Source: MED-G78 sp964546275
GTDB lineage: Bacteria > Pseudomonadota > Gammaproteobacteria > Magnimaribacterales > D2472
Reading direction: 5' to 3'
NCBI GenBank assembly: GCA_964546275.1
Contig: CAZJJG010000026.1
Location: 1-19,476 of the forward strand
DNA: 19,476 bases
The stretch's first letter is position 1; every line of letters starts with the position of its first letter. The notes under the pieces were generated by a model. The model was not told where the DNA came from. It saw only the letters and a program-made list of their open reading frames with translations, and ran no database searches. Positions 5,555-13,259 of the stretch are shown piece by piece. Made by a program: the position numbers and the translations under genes.

Positions 5555-6619
5555 ATGAAAATACTCAGAACGCCTGATGCGGAGTTTACTCATTTAAAAG
5601 ACTATCCCTATGATCCGGTTTATACAAACATCATAACCAAAGATGGATCAGAGATTAGGATTCATCACATAGACGAAGGCCCAGCAGATGGACCAATCTT
5701 ATTAGCAATGCATGGTCAGCCTGTGTGGAGCTACCTTTATGCAAAAATGATTCCTTTTTTAACAGCAGGCGGAATCAGAGTTATCGCTCCTGACCTTCCA
5801 GGCTATGGCAAATCAGACAAGCCTGCAGCAAGAGAAGATTACAGCTATCAGAATCAAGTTGACTGGATGACTCAGTGGCTAGAAAAAAATAATTTTGAAA
5901 ATCTCACTTTCTTTGCTCAAGATTGGGGCGGCCTTATAGGCTTAAGAATGATTGCAGCAAAACCAGATCACTTTATTAAAGTCTCCATTGGGAATACTGG
6001 CTTGCCATACAATCCAGAGGCACCACAAGAAGTTATAGATAAAGTTAGCGAGTTTAGAGACAACCAAAAAATAAAACTTACCCCCATCTCTATGGCAACA
6101 GGCTTAAGGCAGATGGACCAAGGAATAGAACATCCAGCTCTCAAGTTCATGTATTGGCAAAAATTTTGTTGGGAAACAGTAAATATGCCAGTAGGCTTTG
6201 TTTCTTCAATGATGATGGAAAAATTACCTAAATATAAAGTAGCTATTAATTACTTATTTTATAAAATAGGGCTAGAAAAACTTTCACCCTTTAACTCTGA
6301 TCTATCTAAAGCTTTTGATGCCCCTTTCCCAGATGCTTCATTCAAAATGGGGGTAAGAGCTATGCCAAGTCATGTTCCGATTCTTCCCGATGCTTCTTTA
6401 GAGGCACAAAAAGCAGCGCGCGATTTTTTCAAAGATTCTGATAAACCATTTTTAAGCATCTTTGCAGGAAATGATCCAGTCACAAATGGTATGGAAAAAG
6501 ATGTTTTACAAATGGCCCCTAACGCTAAGAGCGCAGAGCATATTGGCGGTGGGCACTTTTACCAATGGACTAAGCCTAAAGAACTGTCTGATTTATTAAT
6601 AAAATTTATTAAGGAATAG
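5555..6619 (+). CDS. Haloalkane dehalogenase (HLD-I-like alpha/beta hydrolase)
   Basis: A 354-aa alpha/beta hydrolase predicted to split carbon-halogen bonds hydrolytically, giving an alcohol, halide and proton. Residues fit subfamily I: nucleophile Asp123 in AQDWGGLIGLR, halide-binding Trp124 beside it, likely acid Asp307 (FAGNDPVT) and His334 (GGGHFYQW). The oxyanion segment is HGQPVWSYLY, where HLD-I enzymes usually read HGEPTW; Gln55 replaces the Glu. The typical cap end is visible as AFDAPFPDASFKMGVRAMP. At 354 aa it is about 45 longer than DhlA, with the extra length around residues 155-250 in the cap, so substrate range may differ. It heads a run of detoxification-type genes; the next start is one base after its stop. 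An epoxide hydrolase is less likely because the Asp-Trp pair is present. Confidence 0.85.
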   Translation: MKILRTPDAEFTHLKDYPYDPVYTNIITKDGSEIRIHHIDEGPADGPILLAMHGQPVWSYLYAKMIPFLTAGGIRVIAPDLPGYGKSDKPAAREDYSYQNQVDWMTQWLEKNNFENLTFFAQDWGGLIGLRMIAAKPDHFIKVSIGNTGLPYNPEAPQEVIDKVSEFRDNQKIKLTPISMATGLRQMDQGIEHPALKFMYWQKFCWETVNMPVGFVSSMMMEKLPKYKVAINYLFYKIGLEKLSPFNSDLSKAFDAPFPDASFKMGVRAMPSHVPILPDASLEAQKAARDFFKDSDKPFLSIFAGNDPVTNGMEKDVLQMAPNAKSAEHIGGGHFYQWTKPKELSDLLIKFIKE

Positions 6620-6620
6620 A

Positions 6621-7304
6621 ATGATTGATTTATATACTGCACCGACTCCAAACGGATATAAAGTATCTTGTACTTTAGAGGCCATGAACTTAGATTATAA
6701 AGCGCACCTAGTTAACTTAGCTGAGGGAGATCAGCATAAACCAGAATTCTTGGCTATTAGTGCAAATGGAAGAATTCCAGCAATTGTTGATAGAGAAAAT
6801 GATGACTTATCTATTTTTGAATCTGGCGCTATTATGATTTATTTAGCAGAGAAAACGGGGATGCTCATTCCCAGTGATAGCAAAGGCAGATCTGATGTAA
6901 TCCAATGGCTCATGTTTCAGATGGGTGGTATTGGTCCTATGATGGGACAAGCTAATGTTTTCTTTCGCTATTTTCCTGAAACAATTCAACCTGCAATTGA
7001 TAGATATCAAAATGAAGGCAGAAGATTATTCGAAGTTCTTGATACACGATTAGCACAAAGCGAATGGTTGGCAGATGAATACTCCATTGCTGATATAGCC
7101 AACTGGTGTTGGACTAGAACCCATAAGTGGTCGGGCATTTCGGTCGAAGGTTTAGATAATCTAGCAAGATGGAATGATGCTATGTATAAAAAACCAGGCA
7201 TGCTAGAGGGAATAAAAGTTCCTATATCAATCGACAATATATTAAATGATAAAGAAAAGATGAAAGAGTTTGCAGATAGAGCTCGTAAAAATCTTCAAAC
7301 CTAG
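6621..7304 (+). CDS. Nu-class (YfcG-like) glutathione transferase
   Basis: A 227-aa GST. The N-terminal thioredoxin domain opens MIDLYTAPTPNGYKV, with Thr9 and Asn11 in the positions of the active-site Thr-x-Asn of E. coli YfcG. The cis-Pro (ANGRIPAIVD) and the glutathione-binding Glu-Ser (IFESGAIMIYLAEKTG) follow. The helical domain has QMGGIGPMMGQ and YSIADIA, again like YfcG. Nu-class enzymes have little classic transferase activity and mostly act as glutathione-dependent disulfide reductases. The start lies one base after the dehalogenase stop, with AAGGAA inside that gene's end as ribosome site, so translation is coupled. A second, different GST follows 9 bases later. Confidence 0.9.
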   Translation: MIDLYTAPTPNGYKVSCTLEAMNLDYKAHLVNLAEGDQHKPEFLAISANGRIPAIVDRENDDLSIFESGAIMIYLAEKTGMLIPSDSKGRSDVIQWLMFQMGGIGPMMGQANVFFRYFPETIQPAIDRYQNEGRRLFEVLDTRLAQSEWLADEYSIADIANWCWTRTHKWSGISVEGLDNLARWNDAMYKKPGMLEGIKVPISIDNILNDKEKMKEFADRARKNLQT

Positions 7305-7313
7305 GAGTAAATT

Positions 7314-7925
7314 ATGCTTAAAGTTCATTTTGTTGCTAATACCAGGGCTGGTCGAATAGTCTGGTTATTAGAAGAGTTAGGGCTTGAATATGAAGTTAAT
7401 ATTATGCCTTTTACCAAAGAAGGGCTTAAGTCCGAAGAGCATAGATCACGACATGCACTAGGCAGAGTGCCAGTTCTTGAGGATGGAGATATTTCTATCT
7501 TTGAATCAGGAGCAATTATTGAATATGTACTTGCAAGACATAAGAGCGGCGGATTAAAGCCTGAAGCAGATGCGCCAGAATTTCCTGATTACCTTCAATG
7601 GTTTCATTATTGCGAAGGCATGGTTATGCCGCCAATGAATCAAATAGTTGTTCAAACCATTTTATTGCCAGCCGATCGAAGAGATGAAAAGGTTTTAATG
7701 CAAGCGCAAAAGTTATTAGCTAAATCTTTAGTCCCAGTAAATGATGCTCTAGCAGGCAAAGACTATTTAATTGGAGATTTTTCAGCTGCAGATCTTATGC
7801 TTGGGCATTCATGCTTTATGGCAAATATGATGGGTTGTGTTGGTGATGACATGGAAAATATAAAAGCCTATGTTGCAAAGATTCAAGCAAGACCAGCATT
7901 TAAAAAAGCAATAGAGATGAGATAA
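7314..7925 (+). CDS. Glutathione S-transferase family protein
   Basis: A 203-aa GST with an N-terminal thioredoxin fold (VHFVANTRAGRIVWLLEELGL), a cis-Pro segment GRVPVLEDG and the glutathione-binding FESGAIIEYVL. The C-terminal helical domain carries LIGDFSAADLMLGH. The usual Ser/Tyr near the start is replaced by the Asn-Thr-Arg of ANTRAGR, so Thr9 is the best guess for the thiol-activating residue. It resembles the gammaproteobacterial GSTs that conjugate glutathione to small electrophiles, but the substrate is not determinable. A good AGGAG lies 7 bases before the ATG. It is clearly not a recent duplicate of the preceding GST: the two share only the fold motifs. Confidence 0.9.
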   Translation: MLKVHFVANTRAGRIVWLLEELGLEYEVNIMPFTKEGLKSEEHRSRHALGRVPVLEDGDISIFESGAIIEYVLARHKSGGLKPEADAPEFPDYLQWFHYCEGMVMPPMNQIVVQTILLPADRRDEKVLMQAQKLLAKSLVPVNDALAGKDYLIGDFSAADLMLGHSCFMANMMGCVGDDMENIKAYVAKIQARPAFKKAIEMR

Positions 7926-7938
7926 ATTTGAGGCAATT

Positions 7939-8352
7939 ATGAAAGTAAAAAATACAGTAGCACCTAATAAGGAGCAAATGGCAGGTTTTTTTGAGGGAGA
8001 TATAAACTCCCCTATATCAATGGTGAATCTTCTTAAATTTAAAGAGAAAGCTGAGTACGAAGATGGCAGAGATAATGATTTATCAGGTAAAGAGGCTTAC
8101 ATGATTTATGCAATGGAGGTTCAAGAGCATCTTAAAAAAATTGGTGGTGAGATGGTCTTTGGTGGCGAAATTACTCGATTGATGTTGGGCGAGGTAGAGG
8201 ATCTTTGGGACAGTGTTGCAGTTGCAAGATATCCAAGTAGAAAAGCTATGCTGGAGATGATCATGGATCCAGATTATCAAGAAAGTGAGAAACATAGGTC
8301 TGCTGGACTCCTTGGACAATTAAATATAGAAACAAAAGAAGGATCTATTTAG
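7939..8352 (+). CDS. DUF1330 family protein
   Basis: A 137-aa protein of the dimeric alpha-beta barrel type. SPISMVNLLKFKEKAEYEDG near the start and the SVAVARYPSRKAMLEMIMDPDYQE stretch near the end match DUF1330, a family of small ferredoxin-like-fold proteins of unknown function related to EthD and stress-responsive barrel proteins. GEITRLMLGE in the centre lies at the usual cavity-lining position. No catalytic motif is apparent. The ribosome site is GAGG, 7 bases before the ATG. Its stop codon shares one base with the next start (TAGTG). Its position after a dehalogenase and two GSTs suggests binding or handling of a reactive small molecule; this is inference. Confidence 0.8.
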   Translation: MKVKNTVAPNKEQMAGFFEGDINSPISMVNLLKFKEKAEYEDGRDNDLSGKEAYMIYAMEVQEHLKKIGGEMVFGGEITRLMLGEVEDLWDSVAVARYPSRKAMLEMIMDPDYQESEKHRSAGLLGQLNIETKEGSI

Positions 8353-8825
8353 TGCTAAATAAGATTTTCCCGCCTGTAGCTGATAATAATTTTAACGGGC
8401 ATTCAATAGCTTTTTGGGGGTTTATTTTATTTACCTGTCTCATGACCGGGCGCTCCATCATTCATATGTTTTTTGAGCAATATGGATTTCATGGCATAGG
8501 CAATTTTATTGTGATTGCAGGTGAGCCTGATCCCATGCTATTAATCTACAGATTTTTTTCTTTATGGGGCTTTGCACAATTAATTTTTTGTTGTGTGTGC
8601 TGGGTAGTAATATTTCGTTATAGAGCCCTTATTCCTTTAATGTATTTGCTATGGCTAGGTGAATGGGGTTTCAGAACATTTGGATACACTATGCTCAGAG
8701 AGGATATAGCTGTTCAAGGTATTTATACCGTCGGCATTACACCTGGTGCCTCTGGAGCGCCTTATGCAACTATAATTTTAATTGTTTTGTTTAGCCTCTC
8801 TCTTTTACAAAAAAAATCAACTTAG
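8352..8825 (+). CDS. Four-helix membrane protein of unknown function
   Basis: A 157-aa protein starting at GTG that overlaps the previous stop by one base (TAGTG), with AAGGA about 8 bases upstream; this coupling supports the GTG. Four hydrophobic helices lie near residues 17-36, 60-86, 90-106 and 134-152. A loop with GEPDPMLLIYRFFSLWG and the segment WLGEWGFRTFGYTM are the most conserved-looking parts. I do not recognise the family. The position inside the dehalogenase/GST operon suggests a membrane partner or transport-related role, without direct evidence. Confidence 0.65.
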   Translation: MLNKIFPPVADNNFNGHSIAFWGFILFTCLMTGRSIIHMFFEQYGFHGIGNFIVIAGEPDPMLLIYRFFSLWGFAQLIFCCVCWVVIFRYRALIPLMYLLWLGEWGFRTFGYTMLREDIAVQGIYTVGITPGASGAPYATIILIVLFSLSLLQKKST

Positions 8826-8834
8826 AAAAATGCT

Positions 8835-9932
8835 ATGAGCCAATTCCAAACTTTAAAATCAGATTTAACTCAATCACGAATTATTGATACTGACCCGCCT
8901 GAAATTTATGATGGCGAGATTGCAGTCAAGGTCGAAAGTTTTGCTTTTACTGCCAATAATGTTACCTACGGAGTTGCTGGGGATACTATTGGGTACTGGA
9001 AGTTTTTTCCGCCTGCCCATGATCAGAATAATGAATGGGGCTGCATACCTATGTGGGGTTTTGCCGAAATCTCTCATTCAAATCATGAAGATTTACAGGT
9101 CGGCGAGCGACTTTTTGGATATTTTCCTGCTGCAGACTCATTAGTTCTTAGTCCGATTAAAATCTCTGATCAAAGCTTTAGTGATGGCAAAGAGCATCGA
9201 AAAGAATTACCTCCGGTTTATAATAATTATGTCAGACTTGCAGGAGAGAACAATTATGATCACTCCATGGATTCTGTTCGAGCTCTTTTATTCCCACTGC
9301 ACGTAACCGCCTTTTGTTTGTGTGACTCTTTACATGAAGACTCATATCTTGGAGCATCGCAAGTGATCATTGTGAGCGCTTCAAGTAAAACCGCTATTGG
9401 TCTAGCTCAAGGCTTAGCTGATTCTAGTGACTCACCAAAAATAGTTGGATTAACATCTGCTGGCAACGCTAAATTTGTAGAAAGTTTGGGCTGTTATGAC
9501 GAGGTGATTTCATACGATGAGCTTAACCGTGTAGATTATTCTTCAGGCTCTGTAATGGTTGATATGGCTGGTAACAGAGAAATCTTAGGAGCCCTTCATG
9601 GAGAGCTTGGAGATAATATGCTCAAGTGCCTCACTGTGGGTATGACTCATTGGGATAATGAAACAACTGCAGAGGATGCTTTAGGGCAGGCCATGCAAAG
9701 AGATAGAACGGAATTCTTTTTTGCTCCCGCCCATATTCAAAAACGTGTAGGCGATTGGGGGCATGAAGGCTATAGCCAAAGAACTAATCTCTTTATGACG
9801 GCTAGAGCCCTACAAAGCAAAGATTGGATGCAAGTAAAAGAGATTTCTAGCTTAGAAAATTTTACTAATACCTATGAGGACGTGGTTGCAGGAAAAATCA
9901 ATCCTAATGAGGGGATAATTGTAAAGATATAA
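8835..9932 (+). CDS. DUF2855 family, quinone-oxidoreductase-like protein
   Basis: A 365-aa protein matching DUF2855. The N-terminal part has a GroES-like beta barrel (GEIAVKVESFAFTANNVTYG, then IPMWGFAEI and VGERLFGYFP), and the C-terminal part is a Rossmann-like domain beginning near residue 174 (QVIIVSASSKTAIGLA). This is the medium-chain dehydrogenase/reductase layout without the zinc ligands, close to quinone oxidoreductases. The normal GxGxxG is replaced by SASSKTAIG, as is usual in DUF2855, so the cofactor is uncertain (NADP is likely). HVTAFCLCD near residue 155 is typical of the family. The gene starts 9 bases after the membrane gene with only a weak ribosome site. A carbonyl- or enone-reducing role would suit its neighbours. 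Confidence 0.8.
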   Translation: MSQFQTLKSDLTQSRIIDTDPPEIYDGEIAVKVESFAFTANNVTYGVAGDTIGYWKFFPPAHDQNNEWGCIPMWGFAEISHSNHEDLQVGERLFGYFPAADSLVLSPIKISDQSFSDGKEHRKELPPVYNNYVRLAGENNYDHSMDSVRALLFPLHVTAFCLCDSLHEDSYLGASQVIIVSASSKTAIGLAQGLADSSDSPKIVGLTSAGNAKFVESLGCYDEVISYDELNRVDYSSGSVMVDMAGNREILGALHGELGDNMLKCLTVGMTHWDNETTAEDALGQAMQRDRTEFFFAPAHIQKRVGDWGHEGYSQRTNLFMTARALQSKDWMQVKEISSLENFTNTYEDVVAGKINPNEGIIVKI

Positions 9933-9962
9933 GTGCTAGAAAATTATCAAAAGAAGCAAAAT

Positions 9963-10472
9963 ATGAATAACATTACCCTTGAATTATTTGGATCTAATCT
10001 GAACAAGCAAGATCTAAAAAATATCTATGCTCTTAATCAAGATAATGTGCCAGAAGTAGGATCGATAGAAAATGAAGAAGTATTTGCAGAGCTTATAAGA
10101 ATGAGCACATTTAACTTAGTGGCAAAATATCACGATGAGGTTGTTGGATTTATTATTTGTTTTAAAGAAAGCTCAGAGTATCAATCATTAAATTACAAAT
10201 TTTTTAAAGAAAATGTGGATACTTTTCTATATATAGACAGAGTAGCAATTAAAGATGGATATAGAGGCAAGGCATTAGGCACTCAAGTCTATGAAAAAGT
10301 AATTGCAGAAGCTGCTAAGCTTAATGTTCCAGTTTTATGTGAAGTTAATACCAGGCCTGCAAATGAACCATCTTTAAAGTTTCATGAAAAAATGGGCTTT
10401 AAAGAATGTGGGACCAATGATTTTTCATATAATAGTGTTGTTTATTTAAGGAGAGAGATTCATGGAGCCTAA
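9963..10472 (+). CDS. GNAT family N-acetyltransferase
   Basis: A GNAT-fold protein, about 169 aa from the ATG at 9963. The acetyl-CoA loop is YIDRVAIKDGYRGKALGTQVYEKV (R/Q-x-x-G-x-G/A type), followed by LCEVNTRPANEPSLKFHEKMGFKEC, the usual motif B with the Phe-His-x-x-x-Gly-Phe turn. An in-frame GTG at 9933, directly after the previous stop, would add ten residues. I prefer the ATG because AAGAAG precedes it and the fold begins just after it (NITLELFG). The acceptor is unknown; family members acetylate small amines or protein N-termini. The 3' end overlaps the next gene by 11 bases. Confidence 0.85.
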   Translation: MNNITLELFGSNLNKQDLKNIYALNQDNVPEVGSIENEEVFAELIRMSTFNLVAKYHDEVVGFIICFKESSEYQSLNYKFFKENVDTFLYIDRVAIKDGYRGKALGTQVYEKVIAEAAKLNVPVLCEVNTRPANEPSLKFHEKMGFKECGTNDFSYNSVVYLRREIHGA

Positions 10473-10959
10473 CTTTCACGCCCTTCAGGTTATAGCAGAA
10501 GTAGCCCTTGGCATAGTCGGATTTTCTGCAATTCTAATAGGCTTGAGTAGAACTTCCGATGGTTTTAGCAAGCCAGATAATTTTAGAATTCAATTACTAA
10601 CTTACTCCGCATTTTCTGCAATGTTTTGCGCTTTATTGCCTTTTGCTATTTATAGGGATTCAAGCCCTGAACTATCATGGGCCATTGTGAGCTGGGTGAT
10701 ATGTTTAATATCTATTGGAGGCTTGCTAGTCTTTCCTCGACGCATGATTTCTTTAAGACAAGAGGGGTATGAAAAATTATTCCCCCTCCAAGTATTTGTA
10801 TTTCAAGCTGGCATCTTATCAATAATCTTTATCATTTCTGGTCTTATGATTCTTGGATATATAAAAGCTAAAGCTAACCTCTATGTAATATGTTTGATGC
10901 TATTTTTAATTCAAAGCTCATTTGCTTTTATTAGAACAATGTTTGTTAGGATTAATTAA
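10462..10959 (+). CDS. Four-helix membrane protein of unknown function
   Basis: A 165-aa protein with a strong ribosome site (AAGGAGAG) inside the end of the GNAT gene. Hydrophobic helices lie near residues 10-28, 45-63, 70-90, 112-130 and 136-155. The start FHALQVIAEVALGIVGFSAILIGL is a pattern I associate with small membrane proteins of unknown function seen in several marine gammaproteobacteria; I cannot name a family. RTMFVRIN closes the protein on the cytoplasmic side. It ends the long plus-strand run and overlaps the convergent monooxygenase gene by 8 bases. Confidence 0.65.
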   Translation: MEPNFHALQVIAEVALGIVGFSAILIGLSRTSDGFSKPDNFRIQLLTYSAFSAMFCALLPFAIYRDSSPELSWAIVSWVICLISIGGLLVFPRRMISLRQEGYEKLFPLQVFVFQAGILSIIFIISGLMILGYIKAKANLYVICLMLFLIQSSFAFIRTMFVRIN

Positions 10960-12094
10960 TTATTTTTTTAATTTCTTTGTCGACATCATAATCCCAAATA
11001 CCCTTCAGCCGAAACGATATAACAGAAGTGTATCTGATGATTAAATTCCTAAAGAAGATAGCTATAGGGTTTTCTAAATGATTAAGTTTTGCCTGAAACA
11101 TTGATGCTGCTTGTATCTTATTAGCTCGCTGCATTCGAATTTTTTGATATAGGTTTTGAGCCTTATCAAAATCACAATCCATTTTTTTAGCAAGTGCTGC
11201 AAACACGTAGGCATCTTCAATAGCCATACAACCACCTTGACCTAAAAACGGAACCATTGGATGTGCAGCATCCCCGAGTAGGGTTATATTTTTTACGTAC
11301 ATTGATTTTAGGGGTGGCCTGATAAAAATACTCCATTTATATACATCCTCGCTTGAGTTGAGCATTGAAAAAATATCATTATCATAATCCTTGAAATCAT
11401 CTAATAGAGATGCTTTTGAGCCCTTTATTTTCCATGAATCATTAGATATCTCTGGTGTTTTTATGATGCCAACAAAACTAGTTTGACCATTATTATCAAT
11501 GGGATAGCTCACAATATGAGAGCCTGAACCTAGATGAAACTCAATTTTTTTTGAGTTTGAAATGCCAATACCCCGCCAAGCGCTATAACCGCTATAAATC
11601 GGTTCGCTACTTAATGGGAAATATTTTTGTCTGATACTTGACCTAATACCATCACAGGCAAGAATATGTTTCACTCTATAACTTTGATCATTAGCAAAAG
11701 TAATTTCACATGCATCCTGATGTATCTCTTTACACTCATGATCAAATAGAATTTGCCCACCGAGTTCAATATATCTGTTATGAAATGCTTTAATTAATGT
11801 TTGTCTGCTTGAGGTAACAACTGCTGACCCTATAGTACGAAGATTTTTATTTAGGTAATTAAAAGATGCACTTGAAGGAACACAAGATTGATTTATAAAG
11901 CTATTTTTAATGCCTAGGCTATCTAAAACTCTAAGAGCATTTGGAGAAATAGATATACCAGCACCATATTCACTTACTGCATCAGTTCTCTCAAAGACTA
12001 TTGTTTTTATTCCTTGAAGCTCAAGAGCACAACCTGCTGAAAGGCCGGCAATACCTCCGCCAATGATTCCAATATATGACGAATAATCTTTCAT
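10952..12094 (-). CDS. Class A FAD-dependent monooxygenase
   Basis: A 380-aa flavoprotein of the p-hydroxybenzoate hydroxylase fold. The FAD dinucleotide motif is GGGIAG (12-17), with Glu35 at the end of strand 2 (VFERTD). The DG motif is ACDGIRSSIR (148-149) and the GD motif is LLGDAAHPMVPFLGQGGCMAIEDA (274-275). Such enzymes hydroxylate aromatic or related rings with NAD(P)H and oxygen; close relatives are salicylate hydroxylases, UbiH-type enzymes and zeaxanthin epoxidase-like proteins. The ring substrate cannot be read from sequence. The gene follows the alpha/beta hydrolase by 45 bases on the same strand, suggesting a two-step pathway. Its ribosome site is weak. Length is normal. Confidence 0.88.
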   Translation of the reverse strand: MKDYSSYIGIIGGGIAGLSAGCALELQGIKTIVFERTDAVSEYGAGISISPNALRVLDSLGIKNSFINQSCVPSSASFNYLNKNLRTIGSAVVTSSRQTLIKAFHNRYIELGGQILFDHECKEIHQDACEITFANDQSYRVKHILACDGIRSSIRQKYFPLSSEPIYSGYSAWRGIGISNSKKIEFHLGSGSHIVSYPIDNNGQTSFVGIIKTPEISNDSWKIKGSKASLLDDFKDYDNDIFSMLNSSEDVYKWSIFIRPPLKSMYVKNITLLGDAAHPMVPFLGQGGCMAIEDAYVFAALAKKMDCDFDKAQNLYQKIRMQRANKIQAASMFQAKLNHLENPIAIFFRNLIIRYTSVISFRLKGIWDYDVDKEIKKIIN

Positions 12095-12139
12095 TAAATT
12101 ATTATCATCTTTATAGAAATCTTTATCAAAATTTGGTTT

Positions 12140-13096
12140 TTATTGAGAGATCAAAAAATCAGTAATTGCGGGGCCCACTATACTTGGTTGCATATAGGTA
12201 ATATTGTGACCACCCTCATCAATGGTTACTATCTTGGTATGTGGAATTGCTGCAATTAAATTCTCTACCCCTTCATAAGGAACAACGACATCAGCGGTTC
12301 CCCATATTGCTAAGGTAGGAATATTTAGAGTACCAACCGCCTCATAAGATTTAAGAGCATTAAACAAATTAAAATTACGAAGTGTTGATAATAAAGCTTC
12401 CACATAACCACTATGACGAAGTTGCTTATTAACTTTTAATACAAAATCTTCATCTGAAATTGCCAAAGGATCATTAATATTAAGAAATTCCCCTGGGTTT
12501 ATATCACTAATTAGCATTTGCTCTACAAACATATAACCAAGCCATTCCCCTATAAGAGGGAGGGTAATCATTGAGTTTATTACAGACTCATCGGATGAAA
12601 ATCCAGCTGGAGCTATTAAGGATAAACTTTTTACTTTTTGTGGGTAGGCTTCAGCAAAATGACTCACAACAGCGCCTCCCATGGAATAACCTATTAAGTG
12701 GACTGGCTCAATAAGTTTTTGATGACCTAGTAATTCATTTAATGACTCAATATAAAGCTCAGCATTATATGTAACTGCAGGTCTCTCAGAATAACCTCGG
12801 CCAAAATGATCATAGACCAGAACACTATAACCAGAGTCTAATAGAATTTGTTTGATGCCATCCCAAACAAAATGCGGCGTTGAAAAGCCATGCACTAAAA
12901 CTAGCGTTTCACCATTATCATTTTCTTTCAACGGCCGGTCCCATCGATAATACAAATTGCCTTGAGTCAATTGAGCCCAATTACCCTGAGAAGGAATATC
13001 AGATTGGACGATTGGTTGTAAACCATATATTTTGATGATTACTGGAGATGCTAATACCAAAACTAGAAGGAGAAAAACGATTACTATTTTTTTCAT
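12140..13096 (-). CDS. Membrane-anchored alpha/beta hydrolase
   Basis: A 318-aa hydrolase with an N-terminal hydrophobic segment (residues 4-22), read as a signal anchor or signal peptide, so it likely acts in the periplasm or at the inner membrane. The oxyanion motif is LVHGFSTPHFVWDG, the nucleophile is Ser138 (GYSMGG), the acid Asp269 (IWGTADVVVP) and the base His297 (EGGHNITY). The layout resembles MhpC/BphD-type hydrolases and monoacylglycerol lipases. The ribosome site AGAAGG precedes the ATG. A promoter with TTGATA-17-AATAAT lies upstream. Because of the export signal, an esterase or lipase role is more likely than a C-C hydrolase working directly with the cytoplasmic monooxygenase. 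Confidence 0.87.
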   Translation of the reverse strand: MKKIVIVFLLLVLVLASPVIIKIYGLQPIVQSDIPSQGNWAQLTQGNLYYRWDRPLKENDNGETLVLVHGFSTPHFVWDGIKQILLDSGYSVLVYDHFGRGYSERPAVTYNAELYIESLNELLGHQKLIEPVHLIGYSMGGAVVSHFAEAYPQKVKSLSLIAPAGFSSDESVINSMITLPLIGEWLGYMFVEQMLISDINPGEFLNINDPLAISDEDFVLKVNKQLRHSGYVEALLSTLRNFNLFNALKSYEAVGTLNIPTLAIWGTADVVVPYEGVENLIAAIPHTKIVTIDEGGHNITYMQPSIVGPAITDFLISQ

Positions 13097-13134
13097 TATT
13101 AACCCTTCTGGCTTGAATAATTAACTACTAAACT

Positions 13135-13163
13135 ATTATTAACTTTATAAATTTTTTTATCAA
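13135..13163 (-). promoter_or_regulatory. Promoter of the hydrolase-monooxygenase operon
   Basis: On the minus strand TTGATA (13163-13158, 5 of 6), a 17-base spacer and AATAAT (13140-13135, 5 of 6) form a standard sigma70 promoter. The predicted start near 13128 gives a 32-base leader ending in AGAAGG before the ATG at 13096. Confidence 0.45.
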
Positions 13164-13200
13164 AATTTATCAGTTTACTAAGCTTAAAAAAAGACAAAAA

Positions 13201-13216
13201 AAAAGTATTTACTTTT
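13201..13216. repeat. AAAAGTA-TT-TACTTTT inverted repeat in A-tract region
   Basis: A perfect 7-2-7 inverted repeat within a run of A and T tracts (13184-13249) between the divergent hydrolase and small membrane protein genes. TTTACT (13208-13213), a 16-base spacer and GATAAT (13230-13235) form a possible promoter for the gene at 13260. AT-richness makes chance a real explanation. Confidence 0.35.
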
Positions 13217-13259
13217 AAAAAAAAAGGCAGATAATGGCTTGTTTTTTTAAGGAGATGAG

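Noticed and set aside
8884..9144. Open frame of 86 codons in another frame inside the DUF2855 gene
   Set aside because: Its product has no family features and the DUF2855 frame is well supported by motifs along its full length.
9933..9962. GTG start for the GNAT gene at 9933
   Set aside because: It directly follows a stop without a ribosome site close by; the ATG at 9963 has AAGAAG before it and matches the usual start of the fold.
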